Source: an uncultured beta proteobacterium (GTDB taxonomy: Bacteria > Pseudomonadota > Gammaproteobacteria > Burkholderiales > SG8-41). Taken from it: DNA of 64,000 nt. The DNA is taken from assembly GCA_903905655.1 (NCBI GenBank), contig CAIVHG010000007.1:30389-94388 (forward strand), in the 5' to 3' direction. The notes beneath the pieces were generated by a model. The model was not told the DNA's origin, made no database searches, and was given only the letters and a program-made list of their open reading frames with translations. Of this stretch, positions 43,185 through 52,398 are shown piece after piece. Position 1 is the stretch's first letter; each line of letters opens with the position of its first letter. Position numbers and translations under genes: made by a program.

Positions 43185-44537
43185 ATGTTTGAAAACTTAA
43201 CCGGGCGCTTGTCCAAGGTAGTCAAGACGCTGCGCGGCGAGGCGCGTCTCACCGAGGCGAACATCCAGGACGCGTTGCGCGAAGTGCGCATGGCGCTGCT
43301 CGAGGCCGACGTCGCCCTGCCCGTGGTGCGTGATTTTATCGAGCACGTGCGCGTGCGCGCGCTCGGCCAGGAGGTACTGGGCAGCCTGAGTCCGGGGCAG
43401 GCGCTGGTCGGCGTCGTGCACCGCGAGTTGATCACGCTCATGGGCGAAAGCAATGTCCCGCTCAACCTCGCGACGACGCCCCCTGCGGTGATCCTGCTCG
43501 CAGGTCTGCAGGGCTCAGGCAAGACCACCACCGCCGGCAAGCTTGCGCGCTGGCTGCATGGGCAGATGAAGAAGAAAGTGCTGCTCGTGAGCTGCGACGT
43601 CTATCGCCCGGCCGCCATCGAGCAGTTGCAGACGCTCGCTTCGCAGGTGAATGCGGATTTCTTCCCATCCGCGGCCGGACAGGACCCCGTCGCCATCGCG
43701 CAGGCGGCGCTCGATTTCGCGCGCAAGCATTATCACGACGTGGTCATCGTCGACACCGCCGGGCGTCTCGCCATCGACGTCGCGATGATGCAGGAGATCA
43801 GCGCGCTGCACGCGGCGGTGCAGCCCGTCGAGACGCTGCTGGTCGTCGATTCCATGCAGGGGCAGGATGCGGTGAAGGTCGCCAAGGCGTTCGCCGATGC
43901 GTTGCCGCTCACTGGCGTGGTGCTCACCAAGCTCGACGGCGATGCGCGCGGCGGCGCTGCGCTTTCGGTGCGCCAGGTGACCGGCCGGCCGATCAAGTTC
44001 GCCGGGGTCGGGGAGAAGCTCGACGGGCTCGAGCCGTTTCATCCGGACCGTCTGGCCTCGCGCATCCTCGACATGGGCGATGTGCTGTCGCTGATCGAAG
44101 ACGCACAGCGCTCGGTGGACCGCGATCAGGCCGAAAAGCTCACCAAAAAGCTGAAGTCGGGCAAGGGTTTCGACCTCGAGGATTTCAAGCAGCAGATCGT
44201 GCAGATGAAGAAGATGGGCGGCGTGGCAGCGATGCTCGACAAGCTGCCCGGGCAGTTGGCGCGCGCGGCCGGCAATGCGCAGATGGACGACCGGCAGATC
44301 CGCCGCATCGAAGGCATTATCAACTCCATGACGCCGCAGGAGCGTGCCAAACCCGAATTGCTCAAGGCTTCGCGCAAACGGCGCATCGCCGCGGGCTCCG
44401 GGGTGGCCGTACAGGAAGTGAACCGCCTGCTCGCGCAGTTCGAGCAGACCCAGAAAATGATGAAAATGATGGCCAAGGGCGGCATGGCGAAGATGATGCG
44501 GTCGATGAAAGGCATGCTTCCGGGCGGCCCGCGCTGA
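43185..44537 (+). CDS. ffh: Signal recognition particle GTPase Ffh
   Basis: A 450-aa protein that targets nascent membrane proteins with 4.5S RNA and FtsY. It has an N domain, a GTPase G domain (GLQGSGKTTTAGKLA, IVDTAGRLAID, TKLDGDARGGAAL) and a Met-rich M domain ending MMAKGGMAKMMRSMKGMLPGG. AGGA 9 nt before the ATG is the ribosome site. The promoter must lie in or near the inverted-repeat element 2 immediately upstream. The 4.5S RNA gene is not in this window. Confidence 0.96.
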   Translation: MFENLTGRLSKVVKTLRGEARLTEANIQDALREVRMALLEADVALPVVRDFIEHVRVRALGQEVLGSLSPGQALVGVVHRELITLMGESNVPLNLATTPPAVILLAGLQGSGKTTTAGKLARWLHGQMKKKVLLVSCDVYRPAAIEQLQTLASQVNADFFPSAAGQDPVAIAQAALDFARKHYHDVVIVDTAGRLAIDVAMMQEISALHAAVQPVETLLVVDSMQGQDAVKVAKAFADALPLTGVVLTKLDGDARGGAALSVRQVTGRPIKFAGVGEKLDGLEPFHPDRLASRILDMGDVLSLIEDAQRSVDRDQAEKLTKKLKSGKGFDLEDFKQQIVQMKKMGGVAAMLDKLPGQLARAAGNAQMDDRQIRRIEGIINSMTPQERAKPELLKASRKRRIAAGSGVAVQEVNRLLAQFEQTQKMMKMMAKGGMAKMMRSMKGMLPGGPR

Positions 44538-44556
44538 GCCGGCACGCGTCCCGACC

Positions 44557-44586
44557 TTGCGCTCACACCGAAAAGCGGCGTAAAAT
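44557..44586 (+). promoter_or_regulatory. Candidate promoter of the rpsP-rimM-trmD-rplS operon
   Basis: TTGCGC (44557-44562) and TAAAAT (44581-44586) are separated by 18 nt and lie 34 nt before the rpsP ATG. The match to sigma-70 consensus is moderate. Confidence 0.5.
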
Positions 44587-44619
44587 CACGCCCTTTTCGG
44601 ATTATCGGGGTCAACGGCC

Positions 44620-44877
44620 ATGGTAGTGATCAGGCTCGCACGGGGCGGCGCAAAAAAGCGGCCGTTCTACAATGTCGTAGTCGCGGAATCAAAACGCGCG
44701 CGCGACGGGCGCTTTATCGAGCGCATCGGCTTTTACAATCCCAAGGCTGCCGAGGGCCAGGAAGCGTTTCGCGTCGAAGCGCAGCGGCTTGAGTATTGGC
44801 AGAGCAAGGGTGCCCAACTCAGCGAAACCACCGCGCGCCTCGTCAAGCAGTTCCGCGCTAAACCCGTCGCCGCCTAA
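44620..44877 (+). CDS. rpsP: 30S ribosomal protein S16
   Basis: An 85-aa S16 protein, with [25 protein letters not shown] at its N terminus (first 25 residues, family signature in [13 protein letters not shown]) and [14 protein letters not shown]. It is a small-subunit assembly protein and first gene of the conserved rpsP-rimM-trmD-rplS operon. The gap to rimM is 4 nt. Confidence 0.97.
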   Translation: MVVIRLARGGAKKRPFYNVVVAESKRARDGRFIERIGFYNPKAAEGQEAFRVEAQRLEYWQSKGAQLSETTARLVKQFRAKPVAA

Positions 44878-44881
44878 GCAC

Positions 44882-45370
44882 ATGGTGGTGATGGGGCGGG
44901 TGACCGCCCCATTCGGGGTGCAGGGCTGGATCAAGGTTTATGCCTTGACGGCGCAGCTCGGCAACCTGCAGGACTATCCGGTATGGTGGCTGGGTCGCGA
45001 GGGCGACTGGCGGAAGATGCGGGTGGCGCACGCCAGAGTCCACGGGGGCGCGTTGATTGCGCAACTGGACGGCGTCAGCGATCGCGATCAGGCAATCGCG
45101 TTGAAGGGCTTGGAAGTGGCAGTGCCGCGCAGCGAGCTACCTGCAGCGGCGGCAAACGAATACTATCGGGCTGACCTGCTCGGCCTGAAGGTTGTAAATA
45201 CGCAGAGCTTTGAGTTTGGGTGCGTGGCCCGCATCTTGGAGACGGGGGCCAACGACGTCCTGGTGATCGAAGGTGAACGCGAGACGTTGATCCCCTTTAT
45301 CGGTGAGGTGATCAAAGCAGTGGACCTCGCGGCGGGCACGATCACCGTTGCCTGGGGCGAGGACTACTGA
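44882..45370 (+). CDS. rimM: Ribosome maturation factor RimM
   Basis: A 162-aa protein that assists 30S head assembly around S19. The RimM N-terminal motif [16 protein letters not shown], the linker [21 protein letters not shown] (PRSxLP...EYYWxDL-type, region near 80-100) and the PRC-barrel end [14 protein letters not shown] are clear. ATG 44882 lies 4 nt after the rpsP stop; upstream in-frame codons fall inside rpsP and are excluded. The trmD frame begins at or before its stop. Confidence 0.94.
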   Translation: MVVMGRVTAPFGVQGWIKVYALTAQLGNLQDYPVWWLGREGDWRKMRVAHARVHGGALIAQLDGVSDRDQAIALKGLEVAVPRSELPAAAANEYYRADLLGLKVVNTQSFEFGCVARILETGANDVLVIEGERETLIPFIGEVIKAVDLAAGTITVAWGEDY

Positions 45371-45374
45371 GATT

Positions 45375-46130
45375 CTGCAGCTCGATGTCATAACGCTGTT
45401 CCCGCAGATGTTGGAGGCGGTGACCGCCGTGGGCGTCACCGGGCGCGCGCGGGAAAGGGAGTTGTACCGGCTTGCGGCGTGGAATCCGCGCGATTTTGCG
45501 CACGACGCCTACCGCACTGTGGACGACCGGCCATATGGCGGCGGCCCCGGAATGGTGATGATGGCGCAGCCGCTGACAGAAGCGCTGGCTGCGGCGCGGG
45601 CGCGGCAACGCAGCGCGGGCGTCAAGGTGTCGCGGGTGATACACCTGACACCGCAGGGCAGGATGCTCAATCACGGAATGGTGATGGAGCTTGCGGCGCT
45701 GGAGGGCATGGTGTTGATTGCCGGCCGCTATGAGGGGATCGATGAGCGCTTGATCGAGCGCGAAATCGATGACGAAATTTCGATCGGGGATTATGTAATT
45801 TCAGGCGGCGAGTTGGCCGCGATGGTGATGATCGATGCAGTCGTGCGACAGCTTCCTGGAGTGCTGGGAGACGCCGAGTCGGCAAGCCAGGATTCGTTCG
45901 TGAACGGGCTGCTCGATTGCCCGCATTACACGCGGCCTGAAGATTATGAAGGGCAAAAGGTGCCGCCAGTGCTGCTTTCGGGAAATCATGCCGAGATCGG
46001 ACGTTGGCGACTGAAGCAGGCATTGGGCAGGACCTGGCGGCGGCGTCCCGAGTTACTCGAGCGCCGCGCCCTGTCGGCGCAGGAGCAGAAGCTGCTCGAA
46101 GAATACCAGCAGGAATCAAGTGGAGTGTGA
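45375..46130 (+). CDS. trmD: tRNA (guanine37-N1)-methyltransferase, start codon uncertain
   Basis: A SPOUT methyltransferase that makes m1G37 and prevents frameshifting. Motifs are [28 protein letters not shown] (region near 35-62), the trefoil-knot segment [23 protein letters not shown] and [15 protein letters not shown]. No ATG, GTG or TTG lies where the family starts. CTG 45375 would give [12 protein letters not shown], the usual N terminus; ATT 45372 is one codon earlier and better spaced (8 nt) from GAGGA at 45359-45363. TTG 45348 would add nine residues and has no ribosome site. Confidence 0.9.
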   Translation: MQLDVITLFPQMLEAVTAVGVTGRARERELYRLAAWNPRDFAHDAYRTVDDRPYGGGPGMVMMAQPLTEALAAARARQRSAGVKVSRVIHLTPQGRMLNHGMVMELAALEGMVLIAGRYEGIDERLIEREIDDEISIGDYVISGGELAAMVMIDAVVRQLPGVLGDAESASQDSFVNGLLDCPHYTRPEDYEGQKVPPVLLSGNHAEIGRWRLKQALGRTWRRRPELLERRALSAQEQKLLEEYQQESSGV

Positions 46131-46133
46131 ATC

Positions 46134-46541
46134 ATGAATCTGATCGGCAAGATTGAAAGTGAAGAAATCACCCGGCTCGGGAAGAAGGTTCCCGATTTCA
46201 AAAGCGGTGACACGGTAGTGGTCAACGTGAATGTGGTCGAAGGTGAACGCAAGCGCGTGCAGGCCTACGAGGGCGTCGTGATTGCGAAGCGCAATCGCGG
46301 CCTCAATTCCGCGTTCATCGTGCGCAAGATTTCGTCCGGCGAAGGCGTGGAGCGCACGTTCCAGACCTATTCCCCCCTCATCGCGTCGATCGAGGTCAAG
46401 CGCCGCGGCGACGTGAAGCGCGCCAAGCTTTACTATTTGCGCAAGCTTTCGGGCAAGGCCGCGCGCATCAAGGAGCGCCTCACGGTGGCACAGGAAGACA
46501 TCCTGCCGCCGGTGGAAGAGGCAAAAGCCGCAGAGAAGTAG
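46134..46541 (+). CDS. rplS: 50S ribosomal protein L19
   Basis: A 135-aa L19, slightly longer than the usual 115-128 aa because of an Ala/Glu-rich C-terminal tail. Motifs are [26 protein letters not shown] (region near 20-46), [28 protein letters not shown] and [18 protein letters not shown]. It lies at the 30S-50S interface. Final gene of the rpsP operon, 3 nt after trmD. Confidence 0.97.
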   Translation: MNLIGKIESEEITRLGKKVPDFKSGDTVVVNVNVVEGERKRVQAYEGVVIAKRNRGLNSAFIVRKISSGEGVERTFQTYSPLIASIEVKRRGDVKRAKLYYLRKLSGKAARIKERLTVAQEDILPPVEEAKAAEK

Positions 46542-46601
46542 TAGCGGCGGCAGTTGCGTTCGCGGCCCCGGTAATTGATGCGGGGCCGGAAATGCGCAAC
46601 A

Positions 46602-47129
46602 ATGCCCCTCATGCAACAGCCTCATGCCAGCCGCGTCCGCGCCGCGCCGGCGGATAGCTATCAGGCACGCCTACCCACCCCGTTCGCGGTGGTCGGCATC
46701 CGTACCAATCACGCGGCAGTAATCGCGATCGATTATCTGGCGCCCGGCGTTACCGCACTGGAACCTGAGAACCGGCTTGCCGAGCGCATGTGCGCGCAGA
46801 TTCAGCGCTATCTCAGCGATCCCGAGTTTCGATTCGGCGTGCCGCTCGAACTGTGCGGCACGCGCTTTCAGCAGCGCGTGTGGCAGGAGATTGCAGCGAT
46901 CCCACTTGGCAGCACACGGACTTATGGCGAAATCGCGCGGCGTCTCGCCAGCGCTCCGCGCGCGGTCGGCGGCGCCTGCGGCGCGAACCCGATTCCTCTG
47001 GTCGTCCCGTGTCACCGCGTGGTTTCCGGCGCCGGCATCGGCGGTTTCATGAACGCTGCAGGCGGCGCGCCGATCGCCATCAAAGAATGGTTGCTGCGCC
47101 ATGAAGGCGCCTCCGTGGCCCGCGCGTGA
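46602..47129 (+). CDS. ogt: Methylated-DNA-protein-cysteine methyltransferase (Ogt/AGT)
   Basis: A 175-aa O6-alkylguanine repair protein. The active-site motif is PCHRVV, with the preceding winged-helix region FQQRVWQEIAAIPLGSTRTYGEIA and helix-turn-helix GGACGANPIPLVV. The protein transfers the alkyl group to its own Cys and is consumed. The family C-terminal Glu (about 30 residues after PCHRV) is in IKEWLLRHEG. ATG 46602 or 46611 are both possible starts. The stop overlaps the xerD GTG. Confidence 0.9.
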   Translation: MPLMQQPHASRVRAAPADSYQARLPTPFAVVGIRTNHAAVIAIDYLAPGVTALEPENRLAERMCAQIQRYLSDPEFRFGVPLELCGTRFQQRVWQEIAAIPLGSTRTYGEIARRLASAPRAVGGACGANPIPLVVPCHRVVSGAGIGGFMNAAGGAPIAIKEWLLRHEGASVARA

Positions 47130-48097
47130 GCGCTAACCATCGGAAGCAGGCTACCTCCACACGAAGTGCGGCGCAGGCGGTTTCGTCCGGTGACAGCGTG
47201 AAGCCTGCGGTTGCCGAACCCATCCTCGACGAGTTCTGCGACGCGCTGTGGCTGGAGGACGGCCTGTCGCGCAATACGCTCGAAAGCTATCGCCGCGACC
47301 TGCGCCAGTTTTCTTCATGGCTTGCCAAGGAGCGCCGCCTGACCCTGCTCTCCGCAGCCCACAGCGATTTGCTGGCCTATCTATCGCAGCGGCTGGCGCA
47401 CACCAAGGCGGCGACCGCCGGGCGCACGCTCTCGAGCTTCAAGCGCTTCTATCGGTACGCATTGCGCAACTCAAAGATCGAGGCTGATCCCAGCCTCAAC
47501 ATAGACGCGCCCCGGCTGCCGCGCAATCTGCCGAATGCTTTGACTGAGCAGGACGTCGAGCAGCTGTTGGCCGCTCCGCACCCGGAGACCGCTCTTGGCA
47601 TGCGCGACCGCGCCATGATCGAGACGCTGTATGCGAGCGGCTTGCGCGTCTCTGAGCTCGTCACACTCAAGACCTCCCAGGTAAGCCAGGACATGGGCGT
47701 GGTGCGCATCATGGGCAAGGGCGCCAAGGAGCGGCTGGTGCCGCTCGGTGAGGAGGCGCTGGGATGGGTCAAGCGCTATCTGGACTCGTCGCGCCCGCAG
47801 TTGCTGGAGCAGCGCGCGAGCGATGCGCTGTTCGTTACCAGCCGCGGCGGGGCGATGACGCGGCAGGCGTTCTGGTATCTGCTCAAGCGCCATGCGCAGG
47901 CCGTGGGCTTGACGCGCCCGCTTTCGCCGCACACGCTGCGCCACGCATTCGCCACCCATCTGCTCAACCACGGCGCCGATCTGCGCGTGGTGCAGCTATT
48001 GCTGGGGCACTCTGATATCTCGACCACGCAGATTTATACGCACGTTGCGCGCGAACGTTTGAAGCAGCTGCACGCCAAACATCATCCGCGCGGCTAG
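47126..48097 (+). CDS. xerD: Site-specific tyrosine recombinase XerD
   Basis: A 323-aa recombinase that with XerC resolves chromosome dimers at dif. It has an N-terminal SAM-like core-binding domain (FCDALWLEDGLSRNTLESYRRDL, near 30-52) and a catalytic domain with the R-K-H-R-H-Y set seen in GLRVSELV, KGAKERLVPLG, HTLRHAFATHLL, LLLGHSDISTTQIYTHV. An N-terminal extension of about 25 residues precedes the usual start. The GTG start overlaps the ogt stop by 4 nt. The enzyme is chromosomal, not a phage integrase, by motif and context. Confidence 0.93.
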   Translation: MSANHRKQATSTRSAAQAVSSGDSVKPAVAEPILDEFCDALWLEDGLSRNTLESYRRDLRQFSSWLAKERRLTLLSAAHSDLLAYLSQRLAHTKAATAGRTLSSFKRFYRYALRNSKIEADPSLNIDAPRLPRNLPNALTEQDVEQLLAAPHPETALGMRDRAMIETLYASGLRVSELVTLKTSQVSQDMGVVRIMGKGAKERLVPLGEEALGWVKRYLDSSRPQLLEQRASDALFVTSRGGAMTRQAFWYLLKRHAQAVGLTRPLSPHTLRHAFATHLLNHGADLRVVQLLLGHSDISTTQIYTHVARERLKQLHAKHHPRG

Positions 48098-48106
48098 AAC
48101 TTACTA

Positions 48107-48469
48107 TTATTCGGCTGTGCGCACGCCGCGCTCGATCATGACGCCCAGGCGCTTCACGTTGCGCCGCGGCGCGAGCTTGGCGATCGCGACCTTGATCCAC
48201 GGCGCCTTGAATTCTTCCATGATGGTGGAGGCGATCGCTGCGGCCGCCCGTTCGAGCAGCAGGAAGTGCTGCTCCCGGAACAACTCCTCGATGCGCGTGA
48301 CGACCTTGCTGTAGTCGATGGTGTCATCGATCTTGTCGCTGTCCGCGCCGCACGCCCGCGGCAGCCCCACTTCGAGGTCGAGCTGTATAGTCTGCGGCGC
48401 CTGCTGTTCCCACGGGTAAATCCCGATCAGCGTTTCGACTTTGAGTTCGTGTATGAAGATCACATCCAT
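48107..48469 (-). CDS. folB: Dihydroneopterin aldolase
   Basis: A 120-aa tunnel-fold enzyme that splits dihydroneopterin in folate synthesis. Motifs are ETLIGIYPWEQQAPQTIQLDLEV (catalytic Glu region, near 12-34), DDTIDYSKVV and the catalytic Lys in VAIAKLAPRRNVKRLGV. Divergent from plsY with an 86-nt gap, an arrangement found in many proteobacteria. Confidence 0.93.
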   Translation of the reverse strand: MDVIFIHELKVETLIGIYPWEQQAPQTIQLDLEVGLPRACGADSDKIDDTIDYSKVVTRIEELFREQHFLLLERAAAAIASTIMEEFKAPWIKVAIAKLAPRRNVKRLGVMIERGVRTAE

Positions 48470-48555
48470 GGGATTCGGGGTGGACCGGCAATCGTTGCGC
48501 TCAAACGGCGCGTTTGTAAGTTAAAATCGACGCTTATTCTAAGTGAATTCGCGCG

Positions 48556-49170
48556 ATGGCAATAGCCGCGGTGTTAATCGCATACCTGGTGGGCTCGGTC
48601 TCGTTTGCGGTCGTCGTCAGCCGCACGCTGGGGCTGGCCGATCCGCGCACCTTCGGTTCGCACAATCCGGGCGCGACCAATGTGTTGCGCGGCGGAAACA
48701 AAATGGCCGCGGTGTTGACTGTGCTCGGCGATGGCGGCAAGGGATGGCTCGCCGTATTCCTGACGCAGAAGTATTTCGCTGGCATTGCGCAGCCGGAGTA
48801 CGCGATGTCGGCCGCGGCGCTCGCCGTCGTGCTCGGGCATATGTACCCGCTTTATCACCGGTTTCGAGGCGGCAAGGGTGTCGCGACTGCATTGGGCGTG
48901 CTGCTCGCTTTGAACACTCTGCTGGCAGCCGCCGTTGCTGCGATCTGGATCGCGGTTGCGCTGGTGTTCCGCATTTCCGCGCTCGCGGCACTCACCGCCG
49001 CCTTTCTGGCGCCGCTGCTGTGTTACGCGTTCTACGGGCTACATCCGTACACGGCGGCGGTAGGCGCCATCGCAGTGTTGCTGATCTGGCGCCACAAGGC
49101 CAATATCAGAAACCTGATCGCAGGCACCGAACGCCGTTCGACTCCGAAACCGCGGGAGCCTCAGCGCTGA
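48556..49170 (+). CDS. plsY: Acyl-phosphate:glycerol-3-phosphate acyltransferase PlsY
   Basis: A 204-aa inner-membrane enzyme with about five to six TM helices that makes lysophosphatidate from acyl-phosphate. The three family motifs are present: GSHNPGATNVLR, the second-loop GHMYPLYHRFRGGKGVATALG region (near 95-115) and the C-terminal RHKANIRNL. Divergent from folB and followed 7 nt later by dadA. Confidence 0.94.
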   Translation: MAIAAVLIAYLVGSVSFAVVVSRTLGLADPRTFGSHNPGATNVLRGGNKMAAVLTVLGDGGKGWLAVFLTQKYFAGIAQPEYAMSAAALAVVLGHMYPLYHRFRGGKGVATALGVLLALNTLLAAAVAAIWIAVALVFRISALAALTAAFLAPLLCYAFYGLHPYTAAVGAIAVLLIWRHKANIRNLIAGTERRSTPKPREPQR

Positions 49171-49177
49171 AAGAGTC

Positions 49178-50443
49178 ATGAAAGTCATAGTGCTTGGCGC
49201 TGGCGTCGTGGGCGTGACGAGCGCGTGGTTTCTGCGTGACGCCGGTCATGAGGTGCAGGTGATCGAGCGCCAGCCGGGCGCCGCACTGGAGACGAGCTTC
49301 GCCAACGGCGGGCAGATCTCGGTGAGCCACGCCGAGCCGTGGGCGAGCGTCGCTGCTTTGCGGCAGATGCTGAAGTGGCTGGGCCGCGAAGATTCGCCGC
49401 TGCTGTTCAGGCTGCGCGCTGACTGGGCGCAATGGCGCTGGAGCATGCGCTTTCTGCTCGAATGCCTGCCCTCGCGCAATCGCCACAACGTGCAGCGCAT
49501 CCTGCGTCTCGCGCTCTACAGCCGCGATCAGTTGAAGGCCTTGCGCGCGAGTACCGGCCTCATCTATGACCACAGCGAGCGCGGGATTCTGCATTTCTAT
49601 ACCGATCGCGCGCAACTGGCGGGGGCGGCCCATACGGCACGGCTGATGACCGAATACGGCTGCACGCGGCTGACCAAGACTCCACAGGAGGTGGTCGCCA
49701 TCGAGCCCGCACTCGCATCTGCACTGCCGAATATCGTCGGCGGAGACTACAACGCCGAGGACGAATCGGGCGATGCGCACCTCTTTACCCTGCAACTCGC
49801 TGAGCGCTGTGCCGCAGCCGGCGTCAAGTTCGACTACGACACGCGCTTCGAACGTTTCGAGACCAGCGCTGAGCGCATACGCGGCGTGACGGTGAGGCGC
49901 AGCGACAACCGTGCCGAGCTGTTGCAGGCAGATGCATACGTGATGGCGCTCGGCAGTTACAGTCCGCTGCACGCGCGGCAGCTCGGCATCAAGCTGCTGG
50001 TGTACCCGGTCAAGGGCTACTCGGTCACGATTCCGGTCACGGATGCCGATGCTGCTCCGCGCGTGAGCCTCACGGACGATGCGTACAAACTCGTATTCTC
50101 GCGCCTGGGCGACCGGCTGCGCGTTGCCGGCACTGCGGAATTGAACGGCTACGACACCTCGGTCAACGATGTGCGCTGCGACGCGATCCTGCGCCGCACT
50201 GCACAGCTCTTTCCGCGCGCCGGCGCGTTCGCTGCCGCGGAACGCTGGGCAGGTCTGCGCCCGGCAACGCCGTCTAATCTGCCCTACGTGAGCGGCACGC
50301 ACTACCGCAATCTGTACCTGAACACCGGGCATGGCACGCTCGGCTGGACCATGGCCTGCGGTTCGGGGCACCTGCTTGCGGATATGGTCAGCGGCCGCAA
50401 TCCCGATATTGATCCTGCTGCCTACGCGGTCAGTCGCTCCTAA
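49178..50443 (+). CDS. dadA: D-amino acid dehydrogenase small subunit
   Basis: A 421-aa FAD-dependent dehydrogenase that oxidises D-amino acids, mainly D-alanine, to keto acids and passes electrons to the respiratory chain. The N-terminal FAD loop is VIVLGAGVVGVTSAWFLRDAG; the late segment YLNTGHGTLGWTMACGSG matches the DadA C-terminal FAD contact. It could remove D-Ala released from peptidoglycan turnover. No dadX racemase is adjacent. Confidence 0.92.
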   Translation: MKVIVLGAGVVGVTSAWFLRDAGHEVQVIERQPGAALETSFANGGQISVSHAEPWASVAALRQMLKWLGREDSPLLFRLRADWAQWRWSMRFLLECLPSRNRHNVQRILRLALYSRDQLKALRASTGLIYDHSERGILHFYTDRAQLAGAAHTARLMTEYGCTRLTKTPQEVVAIEPALASALPNIVGGDYNAEDESGDAHLFTLQLAERCAAAGVKFDYDTRFERFETSAERIRGVTVRRSDNRAELLQADAYVMALGSYSPLHARQLGIKLLVYPVKGYSVTIPVTDADAAPRVSLTDDAYKLVFSRLGDRLRVAGTAELNGYDTSVNDVRCDAILRRTAQLFPRAGAFAAAERWAGLRPATPSNLPYVSGTHYRNLYLNTGHGTLGWTMACGSGHLLADMVSGRNPDIDPAAYAVSRS

Positions 50444-50446
50444 GGG

Positions 50447-51475
50447 CTAAGGGCGTAGATTCGCCTCGCTGAGCGGCCAGCGCGGCTTGATCGCAAAGCC
50501 GCTACGCGTCGTCGCAGCCAGACTCGGATCCCGGAAGCGCAGCGCCGCTGCATGGGCAATCATCGCGCCGTTGTCGGTGCAAAATTCAGGCGCCGGATAA
50601 AAGACCTCGGCATGCAGCGCAAGTGCTGCGCGCGTGAGCCCGGCGCGCAGCGCGCTGTTAGCGCCCACTCCGCCTGCAACCACGAGCTGTCTTAGTCCCG
50701 TGAGCTTCAGGGCAGCGAGCGATTTAGCGATAAGCACGTCCACGATTGCCGCCTGAAATTCCGCTGCAATGTTCGCTTGCATGCGCTCATCCAGCGTGTG
50801 GGCTCTGATCTGCAAAGCCACCGCAGTCTTGAGTCCGCTGAAGCTCAGATCGAGATTTCCACTGTGCAGCATCGGCCGCGGCAGTTCGAAGTGTCCGGGC
50901 ACACCCTTGTCGGCGAGCGCTGCAATCGCCGGCCCGCCCGGATAGCCCAGGCCGAGCAACTGCGCCGTCTTGTCGAACGCTTCACCGGCGGCGTCATCGA
51001 GCGTCTCGCCCAGCAGCTGGTAGTCGCCAACCCCGGCCACGCGCATGAGCTGGGTATGGCCTCCGGAGACCAGTAGCGCGATGAACGGAAACTGCGGAGC
51101 AGGCGCGACCATGAGTGGCGCCAGCAGGTGGCCTTCGAGGTGATGGATTCCGAGCGCCGGCACACCGAGAGCGTAGCCCAGGCCGTGCGCGACGCTTGCA
51201 CCGACCAGCAGCGCGCCGGCCAGCCCCGGACCCGCGGTGTAGCCGATCGCTTCGATGTCGCCCAGAACGCACCCGGATTCTTTCAGGATGCCGTCGGTGA
51301 GCGGCAGCACGCGGCGGATGTGGTCGCGCGAGGCGAGTTCCGGCACCACCCCGCCGTAGGGCGCGTGCAGCGCCGTCTGGCTGTAGAGCGCGTGACTGAG
51401 GAGGACGCCCCGCGCGCCGTCGTAGAGTGCGACCCCGGTATCGTCGCAGGAGGTTTCGATGCCCAGCACCAGCAT
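50447..51475 (-). CDS. tsaD: tRNA N6-adenosine threonylcarbamoyltransferase TsaD
   Basis: A 342-aa ASKHA-fold enzyme that, with TsaB/TsaE, adds the threonylcarbamoyl group to A37 of ANN-reading tRNAs. Motifs are [17 protein letters not shown], the iron-binding HHLEGH (HxxxH), [10 protein letters not shown] and [12 protein letters not shown]. It is divergent from rpsU with a shared 94-nt region, as in E. coli, and convergent with dadA (3 nt apart). Confidence 0.96.
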   Translation of the reverse strand: MLVLGIETSCDDTGVALYDGARGVLLSHALYSQTALHAPYGGVVPELASRDHIRRVLPLTDGILKESGCVLGDIEAIGYTAGPGLAGALLVGASVAHGLGYALGVPALGIHHLEGHLLAPLMVAPAPQFPFIALLVSGGHTQLMRVAGVGDYQLLGETLDDAAGEAFDKTAQLLGLGYPGGPAIAALADKGVPGHFELPRPMLHSGNLDLSFSGLKTAVALQIRAHTLDERMQANIAAEFQAAIVDVLIAKSLAALKLTGLRQLVVAGGVGANSALRAGLTRAALALHAEVFYPAPEFCTDNGAMIAHAAALRFRDPSLAATTRSGFAIKPRWPLSEANLRP

Positions 51476-51502
51476 GACTAAATTTGCCCTGAATCAGCGC
51501 TT

Positions 51503-51530
51503 TGACAGCACGCTTTGCACTGCTATAATA
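51503..51530 (+). promoter_or_regulatory. Consensus sigma-70 promoter of the rpsU-yqeY-dnaG-rpoD block
   Basis: TTGACA (51503-51508) and TATAAT (51525-51530), both perfect hexamers, are 16 nt apart and point towards rpsU, whose ATG is 40 nt downstream of the -10. This is the strongest promoter match in the window. Confidence 0.9.
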
Positions 51531-51569
51531 CTCGGCTTTCGCGCTTTTAGAGATGGGGACCGCGCCTTT

Positions 51570-51782
51570 ATGCCGACAGTTCGAGTCAAGGAAAACGAGC
51601 CGTTCGAAGTGGCCATGCGCCGCTTCAAACGCACCATAGAAAAAACCGGGTTACTCACTGAACTGAGAGCGCGCGAATTCTACGAAAAGCCCACCTCTGA
51701 GCGCAAGCGCAAGCTTGCGGCGGCGGTTAAACGCCACTACAAGCGTTTGCGCTCGCACATGCTGCCCCCCAAGCTGTTCTAG
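51570..51782 (+). CDS. rpsU: 30S ribosomal protein S21
   Basis: A 70-aa, very basic S21 protein: [22 protein letters not shown] near the N terminus (residues 4-25) and [22 protein letters not shown] in the second half. It contacts the Shine-Dalgarno helix region of 16S rRNA. It opens the macromolecular-synthesis group rpsU-(yqeY)-dnaG-rpoD. GGGGA about 10 nt before ATG 51570 is the likely ribosome site; upstream in-frame codons span the promoter and cannot be coding. Confidence 0.97.
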   Translation: MPTVRVKENEPFEVAMRRFKRTIEKTGLLTELRAREFYEKPTSERKRKLAAAVKRHYKRLRSHMLPPKLF

Positions 51783-51849
51783 AAACTCCGCGCACAATGC
51801 GGTGCGGCTGAACTCTTCAGTCACACTGCGTTAGACCTCCGCGATTCCC

Positions 51850-52296
51850 ATGCCGCTCAAGGCCCGCATCAGCGAAGACATGAAGGCCGCCATGCGCGCC
51901 AAGGATGCTTCGCGGCTGGGCGCGATTCGTCTGCTGCTTGCCGCACTGAAACAGCGCGAAGTCGACGAACGTATCGAGTTGAGCGACGAGCAGATCCTTT
52001 CGATCGTCGACAAGCTGGTCAAGCAGCGCCGTGATTCCATCGCCGCATTTGAAAAAGGCGGGCGCCAGGACCTCGCCGATCAAGAGCAATTCGAGATCGG
52101 CGTGCTCAAGGCCTATCTGCCGGAGGCGCTGTCCGAGGCCGCGGTGGAGAGCGCCGTGGCCGCCGCGATCAGCGCATGCGGCGCAGCCGCGATCGCAGAT
52201 ATGGGCAAGGTCATGGCCGTGCTCAAGCCGCAGCTTGCAGGTAAAGCAGATCTGGGCAAAGTTTCGGCCCTGGTCAGGAGCAAACTCGCCGGCTAG
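51850..52296 (+). CDS. yqeY: GatB/YqeY domain protein
   Basis: A 148-aa protein of the YqeY family, related to the tail domain of the GatB amidotransferase subunit. Typical segments are LKARISEDMKAAMRAKD, RLGAIRLLLAALKQREVD, and DMGKVMAVLKPQLAGKADLGKVSALVRSKL at the C terminus (about residues 117-146). It is commonly encoded between rpsU and dnaG in bacteria. A tRNA-linked role is suspected but not shown. Confidence 0.92.
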   Translation: MPLKARISEDMKAAMRAKDASRLGAIRLLLAALKQREVDERIELSDEQILSIVDKLVKQRRDSIAAFEKGGRQDLADQEQFEIGVLKAYLPEALSEAAVESAVAAAISACGAAAIADMGKVMAVLKPQLAGKADLGKVSALVRSKLAG

Positions 52297-52398
52297 GCGG
52301 GTTTTTCGGGCGCGCTGGAACTCGCGCCGGAATGGACTATCATTAGCGGTGTCGAGGCCGCCGGCGCGGCGTAATTTCCACTGCCGCCAATCTCACCT

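Noticed and set aside
42910..43200. 96-codon plus-strand open frame inside inverted-repeat element 2
   Set aside because: Its codons are dictated by the palindromic arms and stems; it has no ribosome site and no family similarity.
47126..48097. Phage or integron integrase marking a mobile island
   Set aside because: The motifs and length are those of housekeeping XerD; no attachment site or phage gene is adjacent.
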